Part shown: one piece after another, positions 32,915 through 44,160 of the stretch | Layout: each line of letters begins with the position of its first letter | Position numbering within the stretch: the stretch's first letter is position 1 | Assembly: GCA_025769875.1 (NCBI GenBank) | Contig: JAGFNK010000178.1 | Coordinates: 31,303-95,302 of the forward strand | Source of the DNA: Russula earlei | Lineage: Eukaryota; Basidiomycota; Agaricomycetes; Russulales; Russulaceae | Direction of reading: 5' to 3' | DNA length: 64,000 nucleotides | Translations under genes and position numbers: made by a program | The notes under the pieces: generated by a model | Seen by the model: the letters and a program-made list of their open reading frames with translations, nothing else | Told to the model about the DNA's origin: nothing | Database searches by the model: none

Positions 32915-35900
32915 GGTAATGGGTGCATGGCCAACCGATACCACTCCGGACACCACTGCTGCAACGTTTGGTGACCCCAGCGCCAACTCAGATCGAGCAC
33001 CACTCGTCAAACATCCCGTGTCTTACTGAACGGCGCCAACTGGGCCGTATCCCTCATGCGCTTCCGTGAAGCCATGCAGGCAACACAACGTCCGAGATGC
33101 CTCGATGGCAGTAGGCCGTGTCCGAACCCAGACAGGCCGACCGAAGCTGAAACGGTGGTGCAGGCTTGATGGGACTTGTTTGCTCCGGCAGCGCTTTCCG
33201 GACACCCCCGCGATGTGCCTACACCGGTGCCCGACGGCCTGGGCACACTGGCTGGAACAGCCAGCATGAGCGATAAGTACATGGCGAGGATTGTGTATGC
33301 GCAGAATGATCTAGAGTAGGCCTCGCTCGAAATGCGCTGTCCGAAGGGAGGTGATGTCCGCGTGTTCCTGACGAACCTCCGCTACAAGCGTGAAGAGTTA
33401 GCGGCGGTTGGAGTCCAGATAAGGGCTATCAACACACCGGTTTCTGCGCCACCGCAGAGGGAATTGGCCTCGGAGCTCCTCTCATCGGCGCGCCTCACCC
33501 GCCAAATCACCTTTGTTGACACGGATACCCTCAAAGACTATACTTGCAAGGACTCAGAGCGACTGAAACATAGGCGCGGACGCAACTAGCAAAGACAGGG
33601 AGGGGGTAAGAGAGTCGAGCAGACAGACGAAGCTCTCGAGGCCACATGCCCAGAAGGCAGAAGCGTCGCAAGGGCAAGGCCCACAATTTCAAGAAGGAAG
33701 ATCTACGAGCGCCGTGCTCCCAAGGAGAACCATAAAGCTACCATGCTAGCCACATAGACCGACGCTAGCACACCGGCGAAGGCGGAGAACAAGCATGTAG
33801 GCTCGGCGAACGCTTTACCAACGACAGACCTTGAGGGCGACAGTTTCTGAACGGCAGAAGTAGGTGTCCGCATGCAGCTTGACGTCGCGGATCCAGGGCC
33901 CATAATGGACAAGTCAGACGACACTGTGAGCGTCCAGGCAGAGCACGATGAGACCCACTCCGCGTGGGACCGGCCGAATGTGCAGGGACATGCAATAGAA
34001 TTGGTGGGAGCGGTCATCTCCCCTGTTAAAGAGAGTCCCGTGTGGCGTTGTACGACTCCTGGGAAACCCGCAATATCACTCTGTATAAAGCTGGTTTTTA
34101 CCCGCTGCATACCTTTGAGGCCGCCCGTCCTCCCGAACACAGCTAACCAGCTAACCAGCCACGCTTTGAAGCCATCGGAAGCATCTCGCTGTCCATCCGC
34201 GTACCGAACGGGTACTTCGACTCCGGGCTCGTCCTCCGCACGTCTTGCATGCACTACCCGTGGCTGACACGCTCGTTCCGCCCAGAGTGCCCAATGAGGA
34301 GGGTTACCGCATGGAACTGGGGACTGGCTACTGGCTACGTGGGAACCATCGCCCCGCCCGGTGAAACAGTGCGTCGAATCGCCCACACTTCGCGCCACCT
34401 ATTCCGCGTCTTGTATGCACCTGCGTTGTTCATGCTTACACCTGGAATCAAGACATCGTAAAAACAATCTCACAATCATCCGGGTGAAGTCCTATCCAGA
34501 GCAACTTATTGCGGTCGTTGTCGGACAGGCATGCACGGACGGGAGGCCCAGATAATGTCCCGAAGCTTTAGTAGTACTGAAATACGTCCTTCCTGTCGCG
34601 CAGCCGAAATCTTGATGAGGAGGCGATAAAGCTTTCTGGCTCCCATTTGTAGTGCTGGTCCAGCGTTGGCATACTGGTGAAGGATCTTGCGACGTCGAGA
34701 TGGCTAGCACGGCGGCTGCGAGAGCTGAGTGGTTACAACTGCGGCCGATGCTAAAACTTGATGAGAGAGCCGAGAGGCGGGTGCTCGGGCGTTGACGATG
34801 CTGGGAATGATGGTAATGACAGGTGGAGTAATGGGGCGTAGCGACAATGGCGGATGCAACATAGGTGAGAACGCATGTGGATGAAGAGCGGAGCAGCAGG
34901 TGACATTCGTGATCTGTGTTGTCGAGGATGTAATGATGATTGAAAGATGCGGGGATGGACAGCCTGAGGCAATCAGGGAGAAAAGTTGATGTCATCAGGC
35001 TCTCGATCTCGCACGTCTCAACTCCCTCTCATGCCCATCCCCTTTGTTCCTTCTCTCCCTTCGTACTACTTGAACTTCTCTCCGTGCCCGCTTACCTTGC
35101 CTGCCTCAACATCCTTTCCTCTTCGCGTTCGGCCTCTTGGCGAGCCCCTCATCTCTGGTATCGGGTCAGCTAACCAATCGCACGAACTCAGCGCAACCCG
35201 GGTTAGTTCGCTACATTCACACCAGGGCTGACACCTGCGCCGGTAGGATCTCAATTACCCTTGTCCATCTCCATGCAAATCCGCCTTTCCAGTGATCAAA
35301 CCACAGCGAGTGCGACCGAATTTGTGGTTGTGTGCGACGTCTCCTACCGAGAGGCAGTTGGGATGTTCAATTGGGGTACACTCATCCCATGCCCAGATAT
35401 CACATGTACAGTTGCAATAACGTTTGCAGAAAACCCCGACCCTGCACACTGGGAGGCCGTCAATTGAATCTATCAATACCTGGCTGGCATGCTCTAGCTC
35501 TCGCTCACTTACAGTGGAACCAGGCACACCCTCAAGTGGTGTGCAAGTGTGGATGGCGGCAGCATGGCAAGACCGCCGTGCCAGCAGGGGCTATGCCTTC
35601 TTCGTCGATTGAGGTCCTCCAAGTCACCAAGACTTTGTATCATTACAGCCATTCATGAGATGAAGCGAGCACGGAGGCCTCGCTTCCCCCTCTCGGGAAT
35701 CTCTGGAACTTTCCAGGACGCGCCTGTTATGTATTCAGACGACAAGGCCGCCATCGCGCTGGCCCGTGAGCACCCTCACCATGCACGCACGAAGCACATA
35801 CACATGCCGTATCGCCGGATCCGTTGGGTCAATGAATAGGGTTTACTTCGCCTCGTATACTGCCCCACGGATGACTCGGTCGCCGACGCGCCCACCAAGG

Positions 35901-35959
35901 CCCTGCCTCGGTGAGGCATTTCGCTTCAGGTCTCGGACTGTTTGCTAAATAAGAGGAAG
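32915..35959 (+). pseudogene. Remnant coding region of the older copia element
   Basis: Pieces of the same family as the young element are still legible. Gag: LNGANWAVSLMRFREAMQAT near 33030 and FLTNLRYKREELAAVG near 33370. RNase H and C-terminus: DVSYREAVGMFNWGTLIP near 35340, AIALAREHPHHARTKHIHMP near 35750 and LVYCPTDDSVADAPTKALPR near 35850. Stops and frameshifts are frequent. The integrase and most of the reverse transcriptase are missing, and 34560-35230 has no copia resemblance, so it may be an inserted or scrambled piece. Confidence 0.75.
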
Positions 35960-36284
35960 TGTCGGAATTGGTGGCCTCTGACTCCGCTTAGTATTCCTTT
36001 CATAACCGGACTTTGTATATATGGATGGCCTAGGACGTGTGCGTCTACTGTATACCTTTCATCTACATACTGTCATAAGGACTCGAACCCCTGGTATGCA
36101 CTATGGGACTACCTCAGTTCTCGCACCGTGCGTGTCTAATGAGGTGAGAACGATTCCACTATCACCTGTGCTTACATTAGGCATACACAGTTCTCGCTCG
36201 GTGCATGTGTTCTGAGAGCAACGCTCTGTTTTAGACCATCATACCATAAGCACGAACTCTATATTAGAACCTACATATTCTACA

Positions 36285-36775
36285 ACACATACATCCACGC
36301 ATCGAATACAGGTCGTGTGATGTGTATTTACAACAGAAGGCGGATGACACCGAGAGTGATGCGATATTAGCCAATCGGATGTGCACCTGCACGCCCATCG
36401 CACCTCGTCCATCGTCAGCATATTCTCACCACCCTGACCGCACACAACACCTCAACGCCCGCGCCCACCTCTCCTCGACAAGTCCGATCCACCCTAGAAA
36501 GCCTGCCGAAGAGCCCCTCTCGGCGCACCAAACATCGTCGTCCCTGGTAGCACCGTCAGTTTCATCGTGCACCCCGCAGCGCGCTTCCGGCGCTGTGGGT
36601 GGGGCGTTGGTTCACGCGGCGAGTCAAGGTAGAAATTCTGCCATATCATGGTATGGAATGTGGATTTTCCCTGATTCTACTATGTCTAATTTGTTTTGCT
36701 CATGATCTATGCGTGACCGCGTGGTCCGCCTCCTCCTTTGTCCAGCGCAACGAATCCACCTTCCCTAGCATCCGC
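36285..36775. other. No gene seen between the old copia LTR and gene C
   Basis: Unique-looking sequence. It is the 3' flank of minus-strand gene C on its right part. Its short frames have no recognisable content. Confidence 0.35.
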
Positions 36776-37550
36776 TTAGTCCCGTCGCTGCGACGAATAC
36801 CCCGACCTTTCACTCCCATGCCGCCCTAACGAGCGCACCGAACCCGGCCTGTACGCTGAATTCGCAATAGACGGAGGTGACCTCACTCTCCCGCTCGGGG
36901 CCACCGACGGCGGAGCATATGACCTACTAATGCTCGAGTCCCTCGACAGCGAAGCACCTGACTTCCTGCTCGGAGCCACCGACGGCGGAGCAATTGACTG
37001 CCTGATGCTCGGGGCCACCGACGGCGGAGCAATTGACTGCCTGATGCTCTGGGCCACCGACGGCGGAGCAATTGACTGTCTGATGCTCTGGGCCACCGAC
37101 GGCGAACGATGTGACGACGCTCTTTGTGATTGATCTATCACCCAGTTATTCAACCTGTCTGGTTTGGGCGTCGCATAAGCGGATGAACCAAGGCCATTCT
37201 GATGTATGACCTGCGGCGGCGAATTAAGGTGAACATGAAGAGTGAGCGGCCCGGATTCAACAGGGGCCGTCATTCTAAGGTCGCCCTGTGGACTTTTGAG
37301 CACGACCCGATGGGACCCCGATCGATCCGTTCTCTTGTGCAATTTCACGGAATATGGCCCCTTCTGCCCTTCGGAGGGTCCAGCCCCACCAGACTTCGGA
37401 CTGTGATGCTCAGCTCTGTGGGGAGAAGTCGACCTCAGGTATGCAACTGAACTAGAAGATGGCGTACCCGGAAGCGCCGCAAGGAAGCGCGAGCGATGGA
37501 AGGATGCCAAAAGCAAGGCAGAGAACGACAAAAACAGAGCGAGCATGCAT
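36776..37550 (-). CDS. Secreted-protein family member C, 240 aa, with 13-residue repeats
   Basis: Exon 1 is 37468-37550 (83 nt) and exon 2 36776-37415, with a 52-nt phase-2 intron; together they make 241 codons including the stop. The signal peptide is MHARSVFVVLCLAFGILPSL followed by A. After the junction comes AEHHSPKSGGAGPSEGQKGP, then a dibasic LHKRTDRSG and an unrecognised middle. The C-terminal half is Ser/Pro/Arg-rich with tandem 13-residue units SVAxSIRQSIAPP encoded by 39-bp repeats, then degenerate SRSYAPPSVAPS copies and a basic Ser/Arg end. No known domain is seen. It shares the signal peptide, intron position and promoter with B and A, while the mature region is unrelated by eye. 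Confidence 0.72.
36897..37108. repeat. 39-bp tandem repeats inside gene C
   Basis: Three nearly identical 39-bp units run from about 36972 to 37088 (core CCACCGACGGCGGAGCAATT), flanked by degenerate units at about 36897-36935 and from 37089. The period is a multiple of three, so copy-number change keeps the frame open. Confidence 0.88.
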
Positions 37551-38100
37551 TGCTATTGTGAGTGGACCCGTGGTTCGAAAATGAAGGTGGTGGAAGTGTC
37601 GAGGTTTGAACAAGATGGAGGCGTAGAAGATCGTCGATAACCAGTACCAACTAGGATGGAAGAAGGAAAAGGAGAACAGCTGGAAGAGAATTGGAACCGC
37701 AACTGAAACATCGTTTTATATGCTCCGTGGCACGGCCCTCTGACGGCCAGTGATGGGCTGCCTTGAGCGAAGTTCCCGGTCCAAAGGTGATACGGAAGCA
37801 ACGGTCAAATCGCATCATGATCATGATCACTTTGATTTTTTAAGCATCAGTGTTCCCAGGGTTGCAAGCTTGAAACGAGAGCAGATCTCATGGTGCATAC
37901 TGCGACGTGCTTCCATTGGCAATGGGCCATTGCCGAGTGCCCTCAAACTGACTGTGACCGCACCACCGAATCGCCCACGTGCTTGTGCTGCAGAACTCCA
38001 CGTGTGTTGGCGTAAACGGGGCCCGAACGCGGCACCAGGACCAACGAGCAATGAGTGGTGGCCGTGTACTCATCACTGTGGGGGTAGAGAGAATCAATCA
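37551..38100 (-). promoter_or_regulatory. Promoter of secreted-protein gene C
   Basis: Minus strand: GAGCATATAAAACG near 37711-37724 is a TATA box in the same setting as in A and B. CGCATCATGATCATGATC at about 37810-37827 matches gene A, and GTTGGCGTAAACGGG near 38005-38020 matches gene B. Confidence 0.6.
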
Positions 38101-38982
38101 AAAGACATCATATCTTTTGAGTTGATGACTTGGTCCGATATAGCCGCCACATCATACGTAGATCTCAGTGATGTCCCGGCCCGGATTGGCCAGGGGCACT
38201 GACACCGAACTGCAGGTGGGAAGGAGGACCACCAAGGAGTAGGGCTCTGCACTGTACTGTATATGGCTTATGGCTGTATATTGATGGGTCACTTACAGTA
38301 TGGAATTTACCATAACCCATAACCATAAAGCAAAAAAAGAAAACTATTGACAGTATGGTATGGGGGGTTACATCACTGAAAATGGTCAATATGATAAATT
38401 TAGGGACCACAGTAATATATTATTTGAGCATGGAATGTGTGAGTGTGCAGCATCTAAATGTGCATGCACATATGCATGTGGGAATTGCTAGATAAGATTA
38501 AGCAAGCCTACTCAGTATCATGCACATAAGTGATCACTACTAAATGGATTACCTAGATAAGATTAAGCAAGCCTACTGATCTAGGTATGAGTCCACTGTG
38601 CATATGTGATATAACAAAGTAACATACCTCAGTATCACACACATAAACAATCACTGAGGGGAATGATCTGAGTGAACTACTATGAAAGTAAATAAGTCTG
38701 CAGGCTATGCAAGCCTGCAATCATAGGTAATTGGAGGGATCAAAGGTAAATCATGGCTGATCATCAGCCATGCTATCTATGAGATGAGATGTAAACTATC
38801 AGAATCACTAAGTAGGATCACATCATTAAATAAATCAATCAGAGGCATTTCTCTCTCAGTTGCCTTTGCATGCATGCAATTCTCATTATTTGCCTTTAAT
38901 CTTATCTCAATTGTGTGTGCTCCATATGTGGGTGATCACAACACAATATGGGTGTATAGTACATAGTGTTATTTGATTTTTA
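38101..38982. other. AT-rich stretch with short direct repeats, no gene
   Basis: CTAGATAAGATTAAGCAAGC followed by CTACT occurs at 38488-38512 and 38553-38577. GC content drops sharply here compared with the genes to the left, and the change continues into the Harbinger-type elements. Confidence 0.6.
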
Positions 38983-39149
38983 GGCCCCTTTTACCAACTG
39001 AGAATTCTTGAATCTTGAACTTGACTTGGATTTCAGGATTTTCTGGGAGTGATGAGAATGACAGGTGTGATGTAAGTGACATAATAAACTAATATGAGTC
39101 TATTTCAAATATGAGTTATTTTTCGGTGTCATTTGCATTCATGTGTGGG

Positions 39150-40813
39150 CACCACTGCTTCTTAACTTCATACCACCATCATGCCCACTGGGCAAACAAT
39201 CCCTCTCCCAGCCTTTCTCCCCTTCCCTGGAGAACAACTCCGAAACCTACTACCCCCCAACCATGACTCTTTGGCTAGTATACTTGGGCTCGCCCATGCC
39301 TATCTAAAGCATCTGCATCCCTCTAAACTTGCCCATCCAGACGAGTCAATGAAGGCCTCTGCACACCTCCTGAAGCTCTTCCTGAATGATACTCTAGTCA
39401 CTGCCCTCCCCTTAGGGCACCACCCACAATCCACTGCCCCTACCAGAGAACTTAACTCACTCCAGAACCGCCCTCACCAGCCTGGAGACCACACTTATCA
39501 ATCTCACTCAGGCTTCAGTCGATGTGAGAAAGGAAATCAAAGCCCTGCCCAAAAACACCACAACACCTGCCAAGGCCAAAGTCCCATTGACCCCAGCCTC
39601 TAACACCACTCCCACATATGCAGCCAAGGCCTCCCTTCCCCCCCGCCCTAGTGCGGTCATGAAGACATCTGCTTACACCTGGCCAGCCTCCCTCCGCCCT
39701 AACCCCATGGACATATGCGCCACCATCAACTCTGCCTTACGTTCAACCAACAACAACCAAGTCCATGTGTCTGCCGCAAGGTGGACACAAAAGGGTAACC
39801 TAGTGATTTGGGGTGGTCCGAACACCACAGCACACAACCTCATGACCTCCCTCCCCACAATCTCCGAGGCCCTGCAAGCCTCCCTCTCAGTCAACTCCAT
39901 CTCTGCACCCCAAGAACCCCCACCAGTGCGACCAAATGTCAAATGGTCCAAACTTACAATAAACGCTGCCCCAACTGGCAAAACTAACACAAGAGAAGCA
40001 TACACCCCACAGGAGTGCCACCAAGCACTCCTGGCTGAGAACCCCACCTACGCCACCCTCACCATTACCCAACCCCCTTCATGGGTTAGGCCCCCATCAA
40101 CTTATGCCCCAGGCGTGCACTCCTCCCTCTCAGTCTCCTTTGAAGACCCAGATGGCACAAAGGCCCAGGCACTCCTCCGCTTACGCACCCTACACATGCT
40201 TGGGCATGTGGTAACCCTAAAGTGCTGGAGAAGCAACCCACCAAAGAACATCAACAAGAAACACTCCACCCTGAAACATCCAACCCTCAACCCAATTGGT
40301 GCCACTCCCACCCCAAGCGCTGCCAACTTCTCGCCCAGCCCCACTCCCCCTGCCCCAACATCCTTCACCAGACTGGCCTTCGTGCCCTTCAGCAGAACAC
40401 CAACTGCCCCCCACGCTCTAGACACATGCGTCTGTGCTGGAGACACAGTCAAACCCTCCCACACAATGCGTGAGCAATGCTCCACCCCCTAACTACACTG
40501 GACAATAGGCTTTTTGATCGTGTGTTTTCGCTCATGTTTTTGCCGCCCCCACGTACAACTCCAATCCCCTGCACCTTCGACCTGAGCTGGTTCCCCATGC
40601 TCTGGCCCCCCTTTCTTTTGTCCTGCTCATTCGAGCATGAAACCCGCTCCCCTATCCCTATATACGCAGAATGGTAGGAAGTCATAGGTTACTTTTAGTG
40701 TTTTGGGCTGGGCACAGTGTGTGATAAGCCAGCTCTTAGGTACCCAGGGACCCGCCCATGTACTCAGTTTATAAAGTGGTATACAAAGTGAATTCAAAAA
40801 AAAAAAAAAAAAA
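39150..40813 (+). mobile_element. ORF1-only LINE (non-LTR retrotransposon)
   Basis: The insertion is flanked by a perfect 13-bp duplication, ATTCATGTGTGGG, at 39137-39149 and 40814-40826. It ends in a run of about 17 A. It is only 1.66 kb and holds an ORF1-type protein but no endonuclease or reverse transcriptase. It is either an internally deleted copy or a non-autonomous LINE moved by a partner. Confidence 0.85.
39181..40492 (+). pseudogene. LINE ORF1 protein with one frameshift
   Basis: The first frame starts MPTGQTIPLPAFLPFPGEQL at 39181. Near 39430 the sense moves to the frame that reads SLETTLINLTQASVDVRKEI and continues to 40492. The core (RPNPMDICATINSALRSTNN, SAARWTQKGNLVIWGGPNTT, VKWSKLTINAAPTG, HSSLSVSFEDPDGTKA, LRLRTLHMLGHVVTLKCWR) is the RNA-binding ORF1 type found with Tad-like LINEs in basidiomycetes. 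The Cys-rich knuckle expected at the end is only partly there (CVCAGDTVKPSHTMREQC). It is probably non-functional because of the frameshift. Confidence 0.7.
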
Positions 40814-41211
40814 TTCATGTGTGGGGTTTACATGTGATATGTAAAATATTTTTTCTAGCCCCGTCCTTCCACTCCTTCCAAGTGGGGTATGGCAAGCATG
40901 TCACTAAGGCAGAAAATGTGTCACTGATGTGTGGGTGCACCTGTTTGTGCAACTTTTGTATGTGCAGCTCTGGTGCAAATGGGGCTGCAAGCACCCAGAT
41001 GTTGAGCTTGACTCTGAGTTTGATGCTAACACATCATGTGTAACCCCATATATGTGAATATGCAAATCACAACAGAAAAAAATGCATATTAATTTATTAT
41101 ATACATCATATCACTTACATCACTCCTGTCACTCCTGTCACTCCCAGAAAATCCCAAAATCCAAGTTCAAGTTCAAGATTCAAGAATTCTTGGTTGGTAA
41201 AAGGGGCCTGA

Positions 41212-41550
41212 GATTTACACCCCAGCTCTTGGGCTGCACCTAGACACAGTACATGAGATCCCACTGTAGAAGTTTCAAGTCAATCAGTTGAGAAACGGTT
41301 GAGATATGGCAGTTCAAAGTTTTGCACTCATGTCAGCACCCAAAAATCAACATGTCAAGAACTGGATATTAGGCTCCCATATCTTGGCTGCACCTAGATA
41401 CAATATGTAAGGTTCTACTGTCAAAGTTTCAAGGCAATCTGTGGAGAAACTGTTAAGATATAGCAGTTTTAATTTCACACTCAAAATGACATCCAAAAAT
41501 GGCAAGTGCAAGGTCATGTGAAAACAGCATAAGCAGTTTTAAGAGGCTTA
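41212..41550 (-). repeat. Two units of a 153-bp repeat, inverted relative to 44161-44815
   Basis: GTTGAGATATGGCAGTTC-like blocks recur at about 41300 and 41453. They are the reverse complement of the units right of the Harbinger element, and the arrangement fills the space up to its left end. Confidence 0.8.
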
Positions 41551-41957
41551 GGCCCCATTTACCAACCGAGAATTTTTTAATTCTGAACTTGAACTCAGAT
41601 TTTGGTATTTTCCGAGGGTGACAGGAGTCACAGGTGGAATGAATAATAACTTGATTACTGTAACTAATACAAGGTTCTTTAATTATAATTTCTTTAATTA
41701 GAATTATGAGCTCTTTCCCACCAGATTTGCAAATTTGCTTGTTGTGATTGCATATTTGCATGTGTGAAGTTAGATGTCTGCATACTCAGAGTTGACTTGG
41801 GAGTCGGTACTCAGCTTTGTTTGGGACTTTCCCTCTGTCGTCTTTTTCCATGTATGCATGCGTTTTTCTCTCACCTGCTTTTTTTAAACCCCTCCTCCCT
41901 CCATACCTTCTTTGTTCGGTACCCTCATCATACATGCAGACCTGCTCAGCCTCTGAT

Positions 41958-43116
41958 TCTTCTGTGGGAGAAAGTCAAGCAGATGGTAATGCCATGTGGA
42001 CAACTAAGGATGAAGAAGCCTTTTTAGATTTTCTTTTGGAGCATAGGGACAAAATGACCTCCAACTCTATGTTCAAGGACCACATCTTCAACAACATGGC
42101 CTCTCAGATCAACCCCCTTTGTGAGAAGGGTGGCGTCAAGACTGGGAGCACATGCAAAACAAAATGGAACAGGGTGCTGTATTGTCCTCTGCATCCCTTC
42201 CCTCAATGCTGACGCCATTCAACAGTTGAAGACCGAATACAGTATCATCACCTTCCTCAAGTTTCAGTCTGGGTTTCCCTGGGATGATGAGAAAGGAGTG
42301 GATGTAGGGTTAGAAATGGAGGGGCAGTGGGCTGATTTAGTCAAGGTGTGTGTATAACTCCTGCTTCTTTAACAACATCTGACCTTAGCAGAAAACACCA
42401 AGTGCCAAGAAGTACCACAACAAGGGCTGGTCACATTGCAAGGCTATGGAGTCTCTTGTTGGATCAAAATCCAAAGGCAAAAGTGCCTATTGGGGTACAC
42501 AGCAAACACTTTGTGCAGATTCAGATCCTCCATCCTGGTCACCTTCTCATCTGTCCCCCAACTCATTCAGATCTCAATTTGATAGTGGTGCATTTCTCAT
42601 CAACTTCACTGTCAAATGCCTCTCCTCTCACCCTGCTTCTTGGTTTGGAAGCATAGATCCGATCATGTCTCCGCAAGTGAAACATCAAGCAAAAGACAAA
42701 GGACCAACACTGCGGCATTTACTGTCGTTGGTATGTCAGTGGTCATGAACAGGGTCATTGAGTCCTTTGACTTGACTGTGCAAGCTCTCAATGAGCCTGA
42801 GCCCGAGCCCGCCCTTGAAGCCACACCCTCACTTGATGAACAACTTGGGAATGTGTCTATGGGTGCTGTTGTACCTGTGCTTATGATGGTTCCTGAGCAT
42901 GCATGTCGGTCGCTGGCAGTAAAAAACCTTGCCACTAATATCAAGGATGGTCACTGGCTGCCAACGGGCGACATTGTCCCAGCACTCAGCCTCCTCTCCA
43001 ATGGCAATATTGCAGATGTTGATAGTTACCTCACACTTCAATTAGATAAGGATCCAGAATTGTGCAATCTTGTGCATCAATACATATGTAATATGTCAGC
43101 ACAAACCAAATTGTAA
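41958..43116 (+). pseudogene. Myb/SANT-like protein of the Harbinger element
   Basis: The DNA-binding part is clear: MWTTKDEEAFLDFLLEHRDK near 41995-42055 and GVKTGSTCKTKWNR near 42130-42175. After an interruption it continues FQSGFPWDDEKGVDVGLEME near 42265-42325 and YHNKGWSHCKAMESL near 42412-42455. A C-terminal piece runs to 43116 (SVVMNRVIESFDLTVQALNE). The order fits the accessory DNA-binding protein of PIF/Harbinger elements. Some joins may be introns, but at least one frame change near 42190 is unexplained. Called a pseudogene. Confidence 0.75.
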
Positions 43117-43186
43117 TTGTTGTCATGTTGTCATGTGTTATGTGTATGTAAAATAAATTTGTCATTGATGGTATCATGTGGTCACA

Positions 43187-43656
43187 GGGTGGACTGAGTA
43201 TCACACAGAACTGCCTTGTGGCATGTTCTTTTGACCTCAGCTTCACCTATCTCCTGACTGGTTGGGAGGGTTCCACTGCTGATGCGACACTCTTCCTTGA
43301 CGCATGACTTTCTGATTTTTTTATCCCAAGGGGAAAGTATTATCTCAGCAATGGAGGCTTTGCTTCATCAGATGTACTTCTCACCCCTTATTGAGGCATG
43401 CGGTACCATCTTGCTGAATGCGGTCATGCTAACACAAGGTAATGTTTCTTGTCTTCTGAGTTTTCTCACTGACATTTGTCCCAGGCCATGCACGCGTGAG
43501 GAGTTGTTCAATCTGCATCATGCTCAAGCTCGCAATGTTGTAGAACACATCTTTGGATGTGACAGTTCCAATTACTTGATCGTCCCCTTAACTATAACAT
43601 GTCAATTCAGGTGCGCATCCCAGCTGTGCTTGCAGTACTGCACAATCTATTCGTGA
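43187..43656 (+). pseudogene. HARBI1-like DDE nuclease fragment
   Basis: The frame reads QNCLVACSFDLSFTYLLTGW, then EGSTADATLFLDA (first catalytic Asp) and a stop. Next is YYLSNGGFASSDVLLTPY, where the usual catalytic Asp before GF appears as Asn. After a further shift come TREELFNLHHAQARNVVEHI and FG, with the catalytic Glu in VVEHIFG. Only the C-terminal two thirds of a HARBI1 protein is present, in several frames. Confidence 0.75.
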
Positions 43657-44160
43657 GTATGATCCTAGGGAGATTTTCCGCCTTGATGATGTGGCTGAGC
43701 TCCACATGGGCTCTCAAGATGAGGAGGAGGCTGGTGAACTTGCTGAAGGCCCAGTGACACAGCGTGAGAGGGAGTGAGCGAATTGCAGGTGAGACAGAAT
43801 TGCTGGTGACATGTGGGAGCAATATGTGAGAATGAGAATTCGAAGGGCACATGTTGACTAGCATAGAATTTCATGTATGTACAAACCACCCTCCACATTG
43901 CCACATTGCCATCTGGCTGACACAATGTAGAATTTTTTTTTTTACAAATCATGTGTTACCTCATGCAAATATGCACACACACGAATATGCAATCACAACA
44001 AGCGAATTTGCAAATCTGGTGGGAAAGAGCTCATAATTATAATTAAAGAAACTCATATTAGTTAATCAAGTTATCATTCATCACGCCTGTGACTCCTGTC
44101 ACCCCCGGAAAATACCAAAATCTGAGTTCAAGTTCAAGATTCAAGAATTCTCGGTTGTTT

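Larger units (their letters stand above)
27051..36284 (+). mobile_element. Decayed Ty1/copia element, split by a younger copia insertion
   Basis: Its 5' LTR is in two pieces, 27051-27232 and 32812-32914, separated by the young copia element. Its 3' LTR is 35960-36284. Both begin TGTCSGAA and end TTCTACA. The interrupted site reads TATCCTGTAGGCAC plus TGTAGGACTACC, which matches GGTATGCACTATGGGACTACC in the 3' LTR. The LTRs are clearly diverged (about 285 and 325 bp), with indels. No matching target duplication is seen outside. The internal part is heavily decayed. Confidence 0.75.
38983..41208. mobile_element. Harbinger-type MITE carrying a LINE insertion
   Basis: The left end GGCCCCTTTTACCAACTGAG (38983) and about 110 bp after it are the inverted complement of the right end, which finishes GGTTGGTAAAAGGGGCC at 41208. 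Removing the LINE (39150-40826) leaves about 550 bp with no transposase frame, so the carrier is non-autonomous. The ends match those of the Harbinger element at 41551. Flanking triplets are TTA and TGA, one base short of a clean 3-bp target duplication. Confidence 0.8.
41551..44157 (+). mobile_element. PIF/Harbinger element, decayed
   Basis: The left end GGCCCCATTTACCAACCGAG is at 41551. The right inverted copy (GAGTTCAAGTTCAAGATTCA, then AGAATTCTCGGTTG) ends near 44157, with the last dozen bases lost. It contains the two genes expected of the superfamily, a Myb/SANT-like protein and a HARBI1-like nuclease, both broken. Confidence 0.8.

Noticed and set aside
34492..34995. Minus-strand 167-residue frame inside the old copia remnant
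   Set aside because: His/Ser/Thr-rich with no motif; it lies in a scrambled part of a dead element.
27046..36289. Target-site duplication for the older copia element
   Set aside because: The five bases before 27051 (TTAAT) and after 36284 (ACACA) do not match.
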